Positions 18,214 to 25,727 of a DNA stretch of 32,609 nt are shown piece by piece. The notes below the pieces were generated by a model. It made no database searches and was not told where the DNA came from. It saw only the letters and a list, made by a program, of their open reading frames with translations. Source of the DNA: VGEM01 sp033764265 (lineage in GTDB: Bacteria; Pseudomonadota; Alphaproteobacteria; Rhodospirillales; Rhodospirillaceae). Within the stretch, counting starts at the first letter, position 1; every line of letters starts with the position of its first letter. The stretch covers positions 1 to 32,609 of the forward strand of contig JANRJB010000312.1 in NCBI GenBank assembly GCA_033764265.1. Direction: 5' to 3'. The translations under genes and the position numbers were made by a program.

Positions 18214-18256
18214 TGACAGGGCCGCCCGCCGGCGGGCCCGAACCGAGTCCCTGTCA
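18214..18256 (+). promoter_or_regulatory. Hairpin sequestering the MATE start codon region
   Basis: TGACAGGG (18214-18221) is complementary to CCCTGTCA (18249-18256), whose final A is the first base of the MATE ATG. Inside lies the perfect GC palindrome GCCCGCCGGCGGGC (18224-18237). An alternative stem GGCCC (18201-18205) with GGGCC (18219-18223) would use part of the first arm, so two exclusive folds are possible. A ribosome ending at the leader stop (18198) would stand just before these stems. Confidence 0.5.
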
Positions 18257-19707
18257 TGTCGAGTGCCGCTGAAGTCTCCATCCCCGCGCCGCCAGGGGTA
18301 TCGCCCGTCGGCCATGCCGCGCCGCGTTTTCGCGTCGAGGTGCGCGCGACGCTCGGCCTCGCGCTGCCCCTGGCCGGCGCGCAGCTGGCGCAGATGGGCA
18401 TGGGCGTCACCGACACCATCCTGCTTGGTTCCCTGGGGCGCGACGCGCTGGCCGCCGGCGGGCTGGCTGCCGGCGTGTATTTCACCGTGACGGGTTTGTT
18501 TCAGAACGCGCTGGCCGGCGTCGGCATCCTGGTCGCGCACGCGCGCGGCGCCGACCAGCCCGAGCGCATCGCGCCGGTGGTGCGCGCCGGCGTGGTCATG
18601 GCCGCGCTGTTGGCGCTGCCGCTGGTCGCGCTGTTGTGGAACGTGGAGAGCGTTCTCAATGCCATCGGCCAGCCGCCGCAGCTGGCACGCGACGTGACCG
18701 ACTACGTGCGCGTGCTGGTGTTCGCCGCGCCGGCGGCCATGCTGCTCGCCACCCTGCGCACCTATCTCGCCGCCATGAACCATCCGCGCACGGTGCTGGC
18801 GGTGGCCATCGGCGGGCTGGTCGCCAACGGCGTGCTCAACTACGGCCTGATCTACGGGCGCTTCGGCCTGCCCGAGCTGGGCTACCTGGGCTCGGCGACC
18901 GCCAGCGCCATCGTGCTGTGGGCGATGCTGGGCGTGACCGCGGCGGCGATCCTGTGGCATCCCGGCCTGCGCGTGCCACGGGCCGCGCCCGCGCGCCACG
19001 ACAAGCCGATCGACTGGGCGGTGGTGGCCGAACTGAACCGCCTGGGCTGGCCGATCTCCATCACCTTCGCGGTCGAGGTGCTGCTGTTCGTCGGCGGCGC
19101 GCTCGTGATCGGCACCATGGGCAACACGCCGCTCGCCGCCCACCAGGTGACGATCAACATCGCCGCGGTGGCGTTCATGGTGCCCTTGGGCCTGGGCCAG
19201 GCGGCCAACGTGCGCGTCGGCTATCACCTGGGCGCCGGCCTGCCCGCCGCCGCGCGCCGCGCCGGCTTCGCCGCACTGGCGGTGTGCGCGGCGTTCAACC
19301 TGTTGACCGCGACCTTGATGCTGGCCGCGCCGCGCGGCCTGGCCGCTCTCTATCAGCTCGACCCGGCGCGCCCCGCCGACGCCGAGGTGATCGCGCTGGT
19401 GGTGCAGCTCCTGGCCATCGGCGCGTTCTTCCAGTTGTTCGACGGCGCCCAGGCCGTCGCCGCCGGCATCCTGCGCGGCTACAAGGACACCCGCGTGCCG
19501 ATGCTGCTGGCCGGGTTCAGCTACTGGGGCATCGGCGCGCCGGCGGCCTGGGGGCTGGGCATCACGCTGGACTTGGGCGCGGCCGGGGTGTGGTGGGGCC
19601 TGGCGCTGGGCCTGGCCGCCGCCGCGGTGCTGCTGTGCCGGAGGTTTTTGCGGGTGAGTGGGGCACAAATCTTGCTGGACGCACAGAAGGCGACATCGCG
19701 CAGCTAA
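18256..19707 (+). CDS. MATE family multidrug/toxin efflux transporter (NorM-like)
   Basis: 483 aa with about twelve hydrophobic segments, the usual MATE size. N-terminal RATLGLALPLAGAQLAQMGMGVTDTILLGSLGRDALAAGGL is the NorM signature, and the second half repeats it (WPISITFAVEVLLFVGGALVIGTMGNTPLAAHQVTINI). It exchanges protons or sodium for cationic drugs or metabolites across the inner membrane. The ribosome site is weak (CGAG) and lies in a predicted hairpin. The last about 20 residues (SGAQILLDAQKATSRS) are polar, have codon use unlike the rest and end where the toxin-antitoxin module begins; the TAA stop (19705-19707) overlaps the tumA-like stop on the other strand. The tail may therefore have been altered when the module arrived. 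The substrate is unknown. Confidence 0.92.
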   Translation: MSSAAEVSIPAPPGVSPVGHAAPRFRVEVRATLGLALPLAGAQLAQMGMGVTDTILLGSLGRDALAAGGLAAGVYFTVTGLFQNALAGVGILVAHARGADQPERIAPVVRAGVVMAALLALPLVALLWNVESVLNAIGQPPQLARDVTDYVRVLVFAAPAAMLLATLRTYLAAMNHPRTVLAVAIGGLVANGVLNYGLIYGRFGLPELGYLGSATASAIVLWAMLGVTAAAILWHPGLRVPRAAPARHDKPIDWAVVAELNRLGWPISITFAVEVLLFVGGALVIGTMGNTPLAAHQVTINIAAVAFMVPLGLGQAANVRVGYHLGAGLPAAARRAGFAALAVCAAFNLLTATLMLAAPRGLAALYQLDPARPADAEVIALVVQLLAIGAFFQLFDGAQAVAAGILRGYKDTRVPMLLAGFSYWGIGAPAAWGLGITLDLGAAGVWWGLALGLAAAAVLLCRRFLRVSGAQILLDAQKATSRS

Positions 19708-20060
19708 GCCGCCTTGACCTCGAACTCGACGCGCACGTGATCGAACGGGAACACGACGCGGCCATCGGGCGCGCGCCTGATCACGCCGGCCTTCAGCAGC
19801 GCCTGGACGTCGCCGTGGACGGACTTGACGTCGCGCTCCACGCGCCGGGCGAGTTCGCGGATAGCGAGCGGCCCCGCCCCAGTCATCGCCTGGACGATGC
19901 CCCAGCGTTTGGGAGTCAGCACTTTCCACATCAACTCAACCGAAACAAAATTGATGAAGGACCCCTGACTCAATCCCGAGAAGGCGCGCTTCATTCTGGC
20001 TTTCGTGTCTTCGATGGACGCGACACCGAACGTGACGACATTCGATTTCTTGGCGCTCAT
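19704..20060 (-). CDS. HTH antitoxin-like DNA-binding protein (TumA / HVO_A0114 type)
   Basis: 118 aa. The N-terminal part is helical and basic (IEDTKARMKRAFSG); the C-terminal half is a winged HTH (LTPKRWGIVQAMTGAGPLAIRELARRVERDVKSVHGDVQALLKAGVI, residues about 48-95) followed by a beta wing (RRAPDGRVVFPFDHVRVEFEV). It resembles MarR-like HVO_A0114 proteins that accompany DUF6516/TumE toxins. Its ATG overlaps the toxin stop by 4 bp (ATGA), so production is coupled. It probably neutralises the toxin and, with it, represses the operon at the palindrome 20341-20360. Lower GC than the neighbourhood suggests acquisition by transfer. Pair identity is inferred from order and size. Confidence 0.78.
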   Translation of the reverse strand: MSAKKSNVVTFGVASIEDTKARMKRAFSGLSQGSFINFVSVELMWKVLTPKRWGIVQAMTGAGPLAIRELARRVERDVKSVHGDVQALLKAGVIRRAPDGRVVFPFDHVRVEFEVKAA

Positions 20061-20341
20061 CCTTCCCTCCTTGCCTTAATCACATCCCAGAAATCGTCGA
20101 CCAGGGTCTCAGGCGTCGTAAATCGATAGGGCGACTCGACCTCATCGACGTGCTTGTGATCGCCCTTCCCGGCCTCGTTATCGAATCTTACGGCGCAGAT
20201 TTCATCCACCACATAGGCCAATCGATACTTGTAAAAATGGCGGCTGGCGGCGACCGGTTTCGGCAATTTCCAGATCGTGATCTCGGCGAAACGGTCTTCA
20301 GCGAGCGCTATTCGAACGTCGATAAGCAACTCGGCTTTCAT
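20057..20341 (-). CDS. TumE-like (DUF6516) toxin of a toxin-antitoxin pair
   Basis: 94 aa from ATG 20341 (MKAELLIDVRIAL). A longer start at 20377 would translate through the promoter and palindrome, so it is rejected. Seen: an ILIDVRIALAEDRFAEITIWKLP-like strand-rich start, HFYKYRLAYV, CAVRFDNEAGKGDHKHVDE with the conserved basic/His cluster, then YRFTTPETLVDDFWDVI. This pattern (FDNE.GKGDH.H) is that of DUF6516/TumE toxins. The mechanism is not established to my knowledge; RNA cleavage has been suggested for relatives by fold only. Toxin-first order with a 4-bp overlap into the antitoxin gene. Clearly lower GC than flanking genes. Confidence 0.8.
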   Translation of the reverse strand: MKAELLIDVRIALAEDRFAEITIWKLPKPVAASRHFYKYRLAYVVDEICAVRFDNEAGKGDHKHVDEVESPYRFTTPETLVDDFWDVIKARREG

Positions 20342-20377
20342 GTTGGTATATATACCAACACCCGGGTTGGGCGTCAA
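20341..20377 (-). promoter_or_regulatory. tumE promoter within a perfect palindrome; predicted leaderless start
   Basis: On the minus strand TTGACG (20377 to 20372), a 17-bp spacer and TATATA (20354 to 20349) form a good sigma70-type promoter. The -10 box lies in the perfect 20-bp palindrome TGTTGGTATATATACCAACA (20341-20360), a natural operator for toxin-antitoxin autorepression. A start site seven or so bases downstream of the -10 falls at 20341-20343, i.e. on the toxin ATG. A second GTTGG half-site (20366-20370) pairs with CCAAC (20355-20359). Confidence 0.7.
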
Positions 20378-20465
20378 TCGGAATGCCGAACCGGCATCAA
20401 GTTGATCGGCTGGATTCCAAGTCTCGAGTATACTGATTGCCTAGGTTGGCCGGGGAGCATACATC

Positions 20466-21323
20466 ATGAATCGCAGGCACGTTTTGGCCGCGGCGGGCGC
20501 GGCGTGGGCGCTGTCGGCGGAACACGGGGCGCGCGCCGCCGCGCCGCAGGTCGCGGGCCCGCTCGATCCCGGCAAGCCCGAGCACCTGCACCTGATCCAT
20601 CGCAAGCTCAATTTCACCTATGACGACCGGCTGGTGTTCTGGTTCATCCGCGCGGTGCGCTACGGGCTGATGGAAGGCCACTTCACGCCGTTCTGGGCCA
20701 TGCACGTGGGCATGGTGTTCGCCATCGAGGACCTTGGCCCGCACCGCTACCGCAGCCGCGGGCTGATCAAGATTTTCTACACCGACCTGGCCACCGGCCG
20801 GCTGCTCGAGACCTTCGACAACCCCTACACCAGCCAGCGGCGCACGGTGGAGCAGCCGAAGCTGGGCCGCCCGGTGCGCGTGCACGGCCTGACGGGCGTG
20901 GAGTCCGACGGGCCGGCGCTGGCCGGTCCCGATAAGGGCCCGGTCAGCCGCAATGCCGCGATCGGCCCGGCGTGGATCATCGGCGACGACGTCTGGTGCA
21001 ACGGCGACCTGGTGGTGCGCGCCGAACCGCCCAACGACCTGGGCCAGCTGATCCAGGTGAACGACTGGTCGACCTATCACGGCTCGGCCCGCGCCATCGC
21101 CGACCCCGACGTGCCGAGCGCCGCGGCCACCCACACCTTCAACGACATCAACACTTTCAACCACCCGTGGATCGGCATGACCGGCGTGCCGGCGTGGTCG
21201 GTGTCGCGCGGCTTCGGCCGCAAGGGCCACGACGTCGACGCGATGCCGGCCGAGTGGCGCCGCTTCATGGCCGACGCGCACCCCGAGGTGATGAAGGACA
21301 TCAAGGGCGCGATGGCCGGCTGA
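20466..21323 (+). CDS. DUF1838 family protein with Tat-like signal
   Basis: 285 aa. GGGGAG eight to nine bases upstream supports ATG 20466. The N-terminus MNRRHVLAAAGAAWALSA has twin arginines and a hydrophobic stretch, so export (probably Tat) is predicted. The mature part matches DUF1838: YDDRLVFWFIRAVRYGLMEGHFTPFWAMHVGMVFAIEDLG, KIFYTDLATGRLLETFDNPYT, and the C-terminal TFNDINTFNHPWIGMTGVPAWSVSRGFGRK. DUF1838 proteins have no established activity; they occur singly or in several copies in proteobacteria that degrade complex organics. It is followed after 71 bp by a secreted peroxiredoxin gene on the same strand. A TATACT hexamer at 20429-20434 could be its -10 box, without a good -35. Confidence 0.85.
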   Translation: MNRRHVLAAAGAAWALSAEHGARAAAPQVAGPLDPGKPEHLHLIHRKLNFTYDDRLVFWFIRAVRYGLMEGHFTPFWAMHVGMVFAIEDLGPHRYRSRGLIKIFYTDLATGRLLETFDNPYTSQRRTVEQPKLGRPVRVHGLTGVESDGPALAGPDKGPVSRNAAIGPAWIIGDDVWCNGDLVVRAEPPNDLGQLIQVNDWSTYHGSARAIADPDVPSAAATHTFNDINTFNHPWIGMTGVPAWSVSRGFGRKGHDVDAMPAEWRRFMADAHPEVMKDIKGAMAG

Positions 21324-21394
21324 GGGCGCTTTCTCGCCGGATGGCGCACGGCTACACTGCGGCGCGATTTTCCGAACCCCGGAGGGACCCGCTC

Positions 21395-22015
21395 ATGACA
21401 CCGTCAACTCGCCTCTTCACCGCCGCGCTGCTAGCTGGCGCACTGGCGCTGCCCGCGCTTGTCAGCCCGACCGACGCCGCGCTGCGACCGCCGGCCAAGG
21501 CGCCCGACTTCACGCTGCAAGCGTCGAAGGCCGGGCAGGAATTCCAGTTCAGCCTGGCCGACGCGCTGAAAAAAGGCCCGGCGGTGGTCTACTTCTATCC
21601 GGCGGCGTTCACGCAAGGCTGCAACATCGAGGCCAACGCGTTCGCCACCAACATCGCCAAGTTCGAGGCGGTGGGCGCCACCATCATCGGCGTGTCGCAG
21701 GACAGTATCGAGCGGCTCAACGCCTTCTCGGCCGATCCGGCCTATTGCGCCGGCAAGTTCCCGGTGGCGTCCGACGCCGGCGGCGCGGTCGCGAAGTCCT
21801 TCGACCTGACCGCGCGCGAGGGCCGGCCCGGCATGAAGGACAGCCGCGGCGAAGAGCTTGCCGCCGGCACCATGTTCACCGAACGCACGACGTTCGTGAT
21901 CAATCAGTCGGGCGAAGTGGTCGCCACGCTGTCTTCGAACGAGGACAAGGTCACGCCCTACGAGCACGCCGAGAAGTCGCTGGCGGTGGTGCAGGAGCTG
22001 GCGAAAAACAAGTAG
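21395..22015 (+). CDS. Exported peroxiredoxin (AhpC/TSA, Bcp-like)
   Basis: 206 aa with GGAGGG eight bases before ATG 21395. A Sec signal peptide (about 1-28, RLFTAALLAGALALPALVSPTDA) precedes a thioredoxin-fold peroxiredoxin domain. The peroxidatic motif is AAFTQGCNIEA, a Bcp-like variant of TPGC; a second cysteine (DPAYCAGKF, some 46 residues later) could resolve it. GVSQDSIERLNAF and TTFVINQSGEVV are family motifs. It should reduce peroxides in the periplasm; the electron donor is unknown. Likely co-transcribed with the DUF1838 gene. It converges with the SDR gene across a 19-bp gap that holds a short hairpin. Confidence 0.9.
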   Translation: MTPSTRLFTAALLAGALALPALVSPTDAALRPPAKAPDFTLQASKAGQEFQFSLADALKKGPAVVYFYPAAFTQGCNIEANAFATNIAKFEAVGATIIGVSQDSIERLNAFSADPAYCAGKFPVASDAGGAVAKSFDLTAREGRPGMKDSRGEELAAGTMFTERTTFVINQSGEVVATLSSNEDKVTPYEHAEKSLAVVQELAKNK

Positions 22016-22033
22016 GCCGGAGCGGGCCCGGCC
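22015..22033. terminator. Short hairpin between convergent prx and SDR genes
   Basis: GGCCGG (22015-22020) pairs with CCGGCC (22028-22033) across a 7-nt loop and is followed by TT. It occupies the whole 19-bp gap between the two stops, overlapping the last base of the peroxiredoxin stop codon, and may act for both strands. No long T-run. Confidence 0.4.
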
Positions 22034-22034
22034 T

Positions 22035-22853
22035 TCACCACGGCAGCGTCTTGCCGTCCCACTGGTGAAACGTGCCGATGTCGGCGACGGTCAGGCGATC
22101 GATCAGGTCGATCATCGAACCGATCGCCGTGCGCGGCGCGAAGGCGCGCGCTTCCACCATGCGCCGGTCGCGGTCCGGCAGCGCGGCCGGGTCGGGCGCG
22201 CCCATGGCGTTGCGCACGTCGATGGTGCCGGGGGCGATGATCAGCACCGCCACGCCGCGCGGCTTGACCTGTTCGCCGTAGGCGCGCATCAGCATGTTGA
22301 GCGCAGCCTTGCTGGCGCGGTAGGCCGGCGCGGTGGCATTGCGCACGTTGGTGATCGAGCCGCCGACCGCGCTCATCACCGCGATCTTTTTCTGCCGGCT
22401 GGCGGCGACATGCTCCAGGAAGGCCTCGGCCACATAGAGCTGCGCGGTGACGTTGGTGTTGAGAACCTGGCTCAGCCAGGTCGGATCGAGCGGGCCGAAC
22501 GGCTTGACGCCCACGCGAAAGCTGTTGATGGCGCCGTTCAGGTTGAGCACGTCGATCGCCGTGCCCTTGTACTTGGCCGCCAGCGCGTCGACCTGGGCGA
22601 AGTCGGTGATGTCGAGCCGCTCGACGGCGATCTTCGAATTCTTCGCGGCCAGGGCCTGCAATTCCGCCGCGCTGTCGGGCGAGCGCGCGGTCGCGATCAC
22701 CCGCCAGCCGCGCGCGGCGTAGTCTTCCACGAATGCGAGGCCGTGGCCCTGGCTGGCGCCGGTGATCAGCACCGTGCCGGGAGAGGTTTGCGCCGCGACC
22801 GGAGATATCAGCGCCGCCATGACCAACCCCAACGCCGCCAACATGCGCGCCAT
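22035..22853 (-). CDS. Exported short-chain dehydrogenase/reductase
   Basis: 272 aa from ATG 22853, with AAGGGG seven bases upstream. Unusually for an SDR it starts with a credible signal peptide (MARMLAALGLVMAALISPVAAQ). The dehydrogenase domain follows: cofactor loop TGASQGHG (31-38), DITDFAQVDALAAKY, LNLNGAINS in place of NNAG, catalytic Ser in VMSAVGGSI and Tyr/Lys in YRASKAAL. Cofactor and substrate unknown; the NNAG variant suggests a divergent SDR. It lies 23 bp downstream of an exported FKBP gene on the same strand, likely one operon. If the N-terminus is truly cleaved, a Rossmann enzyme would need NAD(P) in the periplasm; otherwise it may be a membrane anchor. Confidence 0.82.
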   Translation of the reverse strand: MARMLAALGLVMAALISPVAAQTSPGTVLITGASQGHGLAFVEDYAARGWRVIATARSPDSAAELQALAAKNSKIAVERLDITDFAQVDALAAKYKGTAIDVLNLNGAINSFRVGVKPFGPLDPTWLSQVLNTNVTAQLYVAEAFLEHVAASRQKKIAVMSAVGGSITNVRNATAPAYRASKAALNMLMRAYGEQVKPRGVAVLIIAPGTIDVRNAMGAPDPAALPDRDRRMVEARAFAPRTAIGSMIDLIDRLTVADIGTFHQWDGKTLPW

Positions 22854-22876
22854 GACTTGCCCCTTAAGTTGTCGTG

Positions 22877-23437
22877 CTACTCCGCCGCCGGCGTTTCGGC
22901 CGCCAGCAGTTCGATCTTGAAGATCAGCGCCGAGCCGGGCGGGATCGGGCCGGCGCCGCGGCTGCCGTAGCCCAGCGCCGCGGGGATGGCGAACTCCCAC
23001 ACCTCGCCGACGCGCATCAACGGCACGCCTTCCTGCCAGCCGCGGATCACCCCCGACAACGGAAAGGTCGCCGGCTCGTTGCGCGCGTAGGAGCTGTCGA
23101 ACACCTGGCCGTCGATCAGCCGGCCTTCGTAATGCACCGTGACCTCGCTGCCGGGCGCGGGCCGCGCGCCCTTGCCATCGCCGGCCTTGAGCACGGTGTA
23201 CTGCAGGCCGCTGGCGCTGGCCTGCCAGCCGGACTTGCCGGCGTTGTCGGCCAGATATGCGGCCTGCGCGGCGGGCCAGTCGAGCGCGGGCGAGGCATCG
23301 GATGCGGATGGAGTCACGGCGGCGGTGTCCTGTTGTGCGGGCGGCGGGGTTGATGGCGGCGATGCGGGCGGCATCAGCGTGGCAATGCCGACCGCACCCG
23401 CGACGAGGATCACGGCCACGGGAATCCAGCGGTTCAT
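22877..23437 (-). CDS. FKBP-type peptidyl-prolyl cis-trans isomerase, membrane-anchored or periplasmic
   Basis: 186 aa; AAAGG lies seven bases upstream of ATG 23437. An N-terminal hydrophobic segment (about 5-22, IPVAVILVAGAVGIATLM) is followed by a Pro/Ser-rich linker and a C-terminal FKBP domain (about 75-182): SGLQYTVLKAGDGKGARPAPGSEVTVHYEGRLIDGQVFDSSY, FPLSGVIRGWQEGVPLMRVGEVWEFAIPAALGYG, PPGSALIFKIELL. This is the Mip/FkpA-like class that catalyses proline isomerisation during folding of exported proteins. First gene of a two-gene unit with the exported SDR. Confidence 0.93.
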   Translation of the reverse strand: MNRWIPVAVILVAGAVGIATLMPPASPPSTPPPAQQDTAAVTPSASDASPALDWPAAQAAYLADNAGKSGWQASASGLQYTVLKAGDGKGARPAPGSEVTVHYEGRLIDGQVFDSSYARNEPATFPLSGVIRGWQEGVPLMRVGEVWEFAIPAALGYGSRGAGPIPPGSALIFKIELLAAETPAAE

Positions 23438-23669
23438 GCGAAGCCTTTCGATGCGGTGGCGGCGGGATCAGGCAGCGCTCTCTTTATCGGGCGCGGCCGG
23501 GTCATGCAATTCACCATACGAAATTCGCCGAATGCTGTTGGCGATCCGCCGCGCGGCTGCTATGGCCTTTCGCAGCGGGCACGCCTAGCGGTTGAATCTG
23601 CGGACTGGAACCCGCTGCGCGCCGGTCATTGGTGGAACTGTTCGAGGCTTGGTTGGTTTGAGTGGTCCC

Positions 23670-25718
23670 GTGAAACGTCCGGCCGGCGTGGCAGTCTGCT
23701 TGGTGGCACTGTGGGCGGGCGGCCCAGCCTGGGCGCAAAGCCGCGGCTCCGCCCCGCCCGAGACCGCACCCGAGCTTTCGGACCCGCGTGGCGGCGAGGT
23801 CGGCCCGCCGCGGGCTCCGCCGTCGATGCCACCTCCGGAAGCCGCCGAGGAGGTGGCCGACCCGACCCGCGAAGACAACGCGGTGTTGCGCGCGCGCGAT
23901 GCCTTCGGCGAGCGCGTCGGCCAGGAGCAGGTGGGCCTGTATAACGAAAGCCAGGTGCGCGGCTTCGACCTGAACAGCACCGCGTCGTACCGGATCGAGG
24001 GCCGCTACATCCAGCGCGAGTTTCAGTTACCAGACCCCCTCCTGGACGGCGTCACGGTCAAGGTCGGCGTGGCGGCGGCGCGGCTGAACTATCCGTCGCC
24101 GTCGGGCGTGGTCGACTATCGTTTGCGCGCGGCTGCGCCCGGCGCGCGCACCTTCAACGTGACCACCGGCATGAAGGAGAACGGCGCGCTGTTCGTGGAA
24201 AGCTTCGGCGCCTACGGCAGCGACGACGGGCGCTTTTCCGTGGCCGGCGGCACGGTGATCACGCCGCGCAGCCGCTTCGCCAACAAGACCGGCGGTTTTT
24301 CGGTCAATGCCGGCGCAGTGCCGCAATGGAAGCCCAACGAGAACTGGCGCATCCGCGGCGTCTTGTCCGCCGAACGGGCGGTGTTCAACGGCGAGCTGGG
24401 TTACACCTTCGGCGCGCGCGAAATCCCGCCCAAGCCGCCGAACCTGCTGTTCACGGTGCCGGGCGCGGCGGTCAAGCGCACCAGCTTCAACGGCGGCGTG
24501 CTGGTCGACTACACGCCGTCGTCCGAATGGCTGGCGACGCTGACGGTGTTCGGCGCCGACACCAAGCGCGCGCCGGCGGAGTTCACCAGCCTGGCGCTGC
24601 TCCCCGACCGCACCGCGCGCGTGACGTTCATCCGCAACGACGTGCAGGAGGGCCGCTCGCTGACCGGCGAGGCGGCGGCGACGCGCACCTTCGACATCGG
24701 CGGCGCGGTCCATTCGGTGAATGCCGCCCTGCGCGGACGGTTGAGCCGGGCGCTCAGCATCACCCGCCCGCCGGTGAACCTGGGGCTGATCGACACGCGC
24801 AACCCGGTGTTTCCGGCGTATCCGACGCCGCCGCCGGCGCCGGGCGAGCTGAACTCCGACGTCGACCAGGGCATCGGCAGCGTCGGGTACGCCGGCACCT
24901 ATTTCGACGCGCTCGAGATCAAGCTGAGCCTGCACCGGTCGATCTACACCAAGACTGTTTCTCCACCTTTGGGCGCGGCGACCGAGCGCACCGACAAGAA
25001 ATGGCTGTACGACGCCTCGGCCGTGCTGGCGGTGACGCCGGCCACCACGGTGTTTGCCAACACCGTGCGCGGCGTCGAGGAAAGCGGCACCGCGCCGCAG
25101 AACGCGGTCAACCGCTTCGAGGTGCTGCCGCCGGTGGTGGCGCGCGAATATGAATTCGGCGTGCGCCAGCAGTTGACCGACACGCTGGCGTTCAGCGTCG
25201 CCGGCTTCGACACCACCAAGCTGACCGCCGGCCTGCGCCCGGACGGCGTGTTCGCCCTGGTCGGCAAGGTGCGCCACCGCGGCGTCGAAGTGTCGCTGGC
25301 GGGCCAGGTGGTCGAGGGCACGTCCGTTGTGCTGGGCGCCATGGCGATGAAGCCCAAGCTGTCCGGCCAGCTGGTCGATGCCGGCGTGGTCAGCCGCCGG
25401 CCGGTGGGCGTGTCGTCCTCGGTCGCGTTCGCCGGCGTCGACACTCGCTTTCCCTGGGCGCCGGGCTGGTCGTTCGATGCGCGCATGTCGTGGCAGGCCG
25501 GCCGCGCCGCCGACGCCACCAACACCTTCGGGCCCGACGGGTTCATCATGGGCTCGGTCGGCGCGCGCTTTAACTTCAAGTGGGGCGAACAGGACGCGCA
25601 AATCCGCCTGTTGTCGTCCAACATGTTCGGCGGCCGGCCGTTCGTGGTCGGCCCGAGCGGGCTGTTCAACCAGTTCGGCCCGACCACCTACCGCGCCACC
25701 CTGCGCATTACTTTCTGA
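23670..25718 (+). CDS. TonB-dependent outer-membrane receptor
   Basis: 682 aa from GTG 23670, chosen because the signal peptide VKRPAGVAVCLVALWAGGPAWA begins there; a TTG at 23592 would add 26 unlikely residues. After a Pro-rich stretch comes a plug-like region (LRARDAFGERVGQEQVGLYNESQVRGFDLNSTASYRIEGRYI), then a beta-barrel with alternating aromatic strands and a C-terminal Phe (TYRATLRITF) as required for outer-membrane insertion. It resembles siderophore/iron-type receptors, though somewhat short. No clear TonB box, no nearby FecR or sigma factor; the ligand is unknown. It converges with the hydrolase gene, with only 9 bp between stops. Confidence 0.85.
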   Translation: MKRPAGVAVCLVALWAGGPAWAQSRGSAPPETAPELSDPRGGEVGPPRAPPSMPPPEAAEEVADPTREDNAVLRARDAFGERVGQEQVGLYNESQVRGFDLNSTASYRIEGRYIQREFQLPDPLLDGVTVKVGVAAARLNYPSPSGVVDYRLRAAAPGARTFNVTTGMKENGALFVESFGAYGSDDGRFSVAGGTVITPRSRFANKTGGFSVNAGAVPQWKPNENWRIRGVLSAERAVFNGELGYTFGAREIPPKPPNLLFTVPGAAVKRTSFNGGVLVDYTPSSEWLATLTVFGADTKRAPAEFTSLALLPDRTARVTFIRNDVQEGRSLTGEAAATRTFDIGGAVHSVNAALRGRLSRALSITRPPVNLGLIDTRNPVFPAYPTPPPAPGELNSDVDQGIGSVGYAGTYFDALEIKLSLHRSIYTKTVSPPLGAATERTDKKWLYDASAVLAVTPATTVFANTVRGVEESGTAPQNAVNRFEVLPPVVAREYEFGVRQQLTDTLAFSVAGFDTTKLTAGLRPDGVFALVGKVRHRGVEVSLAGQVVEGTSVVLGAMAMKPKLSGQLVDAGVVSRRPVGVSSSVAFAGVDTRFPWAPGWSFDARMSWQAGRAADATNTFGPDGFIMGSVGARFNFKWGEQDAQIRLLSSNMFGGRPFVVGPSGLFNQFGPTTYRATLRITF

Positions 25719-25727
25719 AGGCGGCGC

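Noticed and set aside
18181..18256. Guanidine (mini-ykkC) or other known riboswitch before the MATE gene
   Set aside because: No ACGR-loop hairpin pair and no other recognised riboswitch core; the stems look like an attenuator instead.
17815..19929. Minus-strand frame of 704 codons opposite the MATE gene
   Set aside because: Antisense shadow of the MATE gene: His/Arg/Gln-rich, no motifs; the true genes there are phaB, MATE and the antitoxin.
20342..20377. Longer tumE start (MTPNPGVGIYTN...)
   Set aside because: These codons are the promoter and palindrome; the family N-terminus begins at MKAELL.
23592..23669. Upstream TTG start for the TonB-dependent receptor
   Set aside because: It would put 26 non-signal residues before a perfect signal peptide beginning at GTG 23670.
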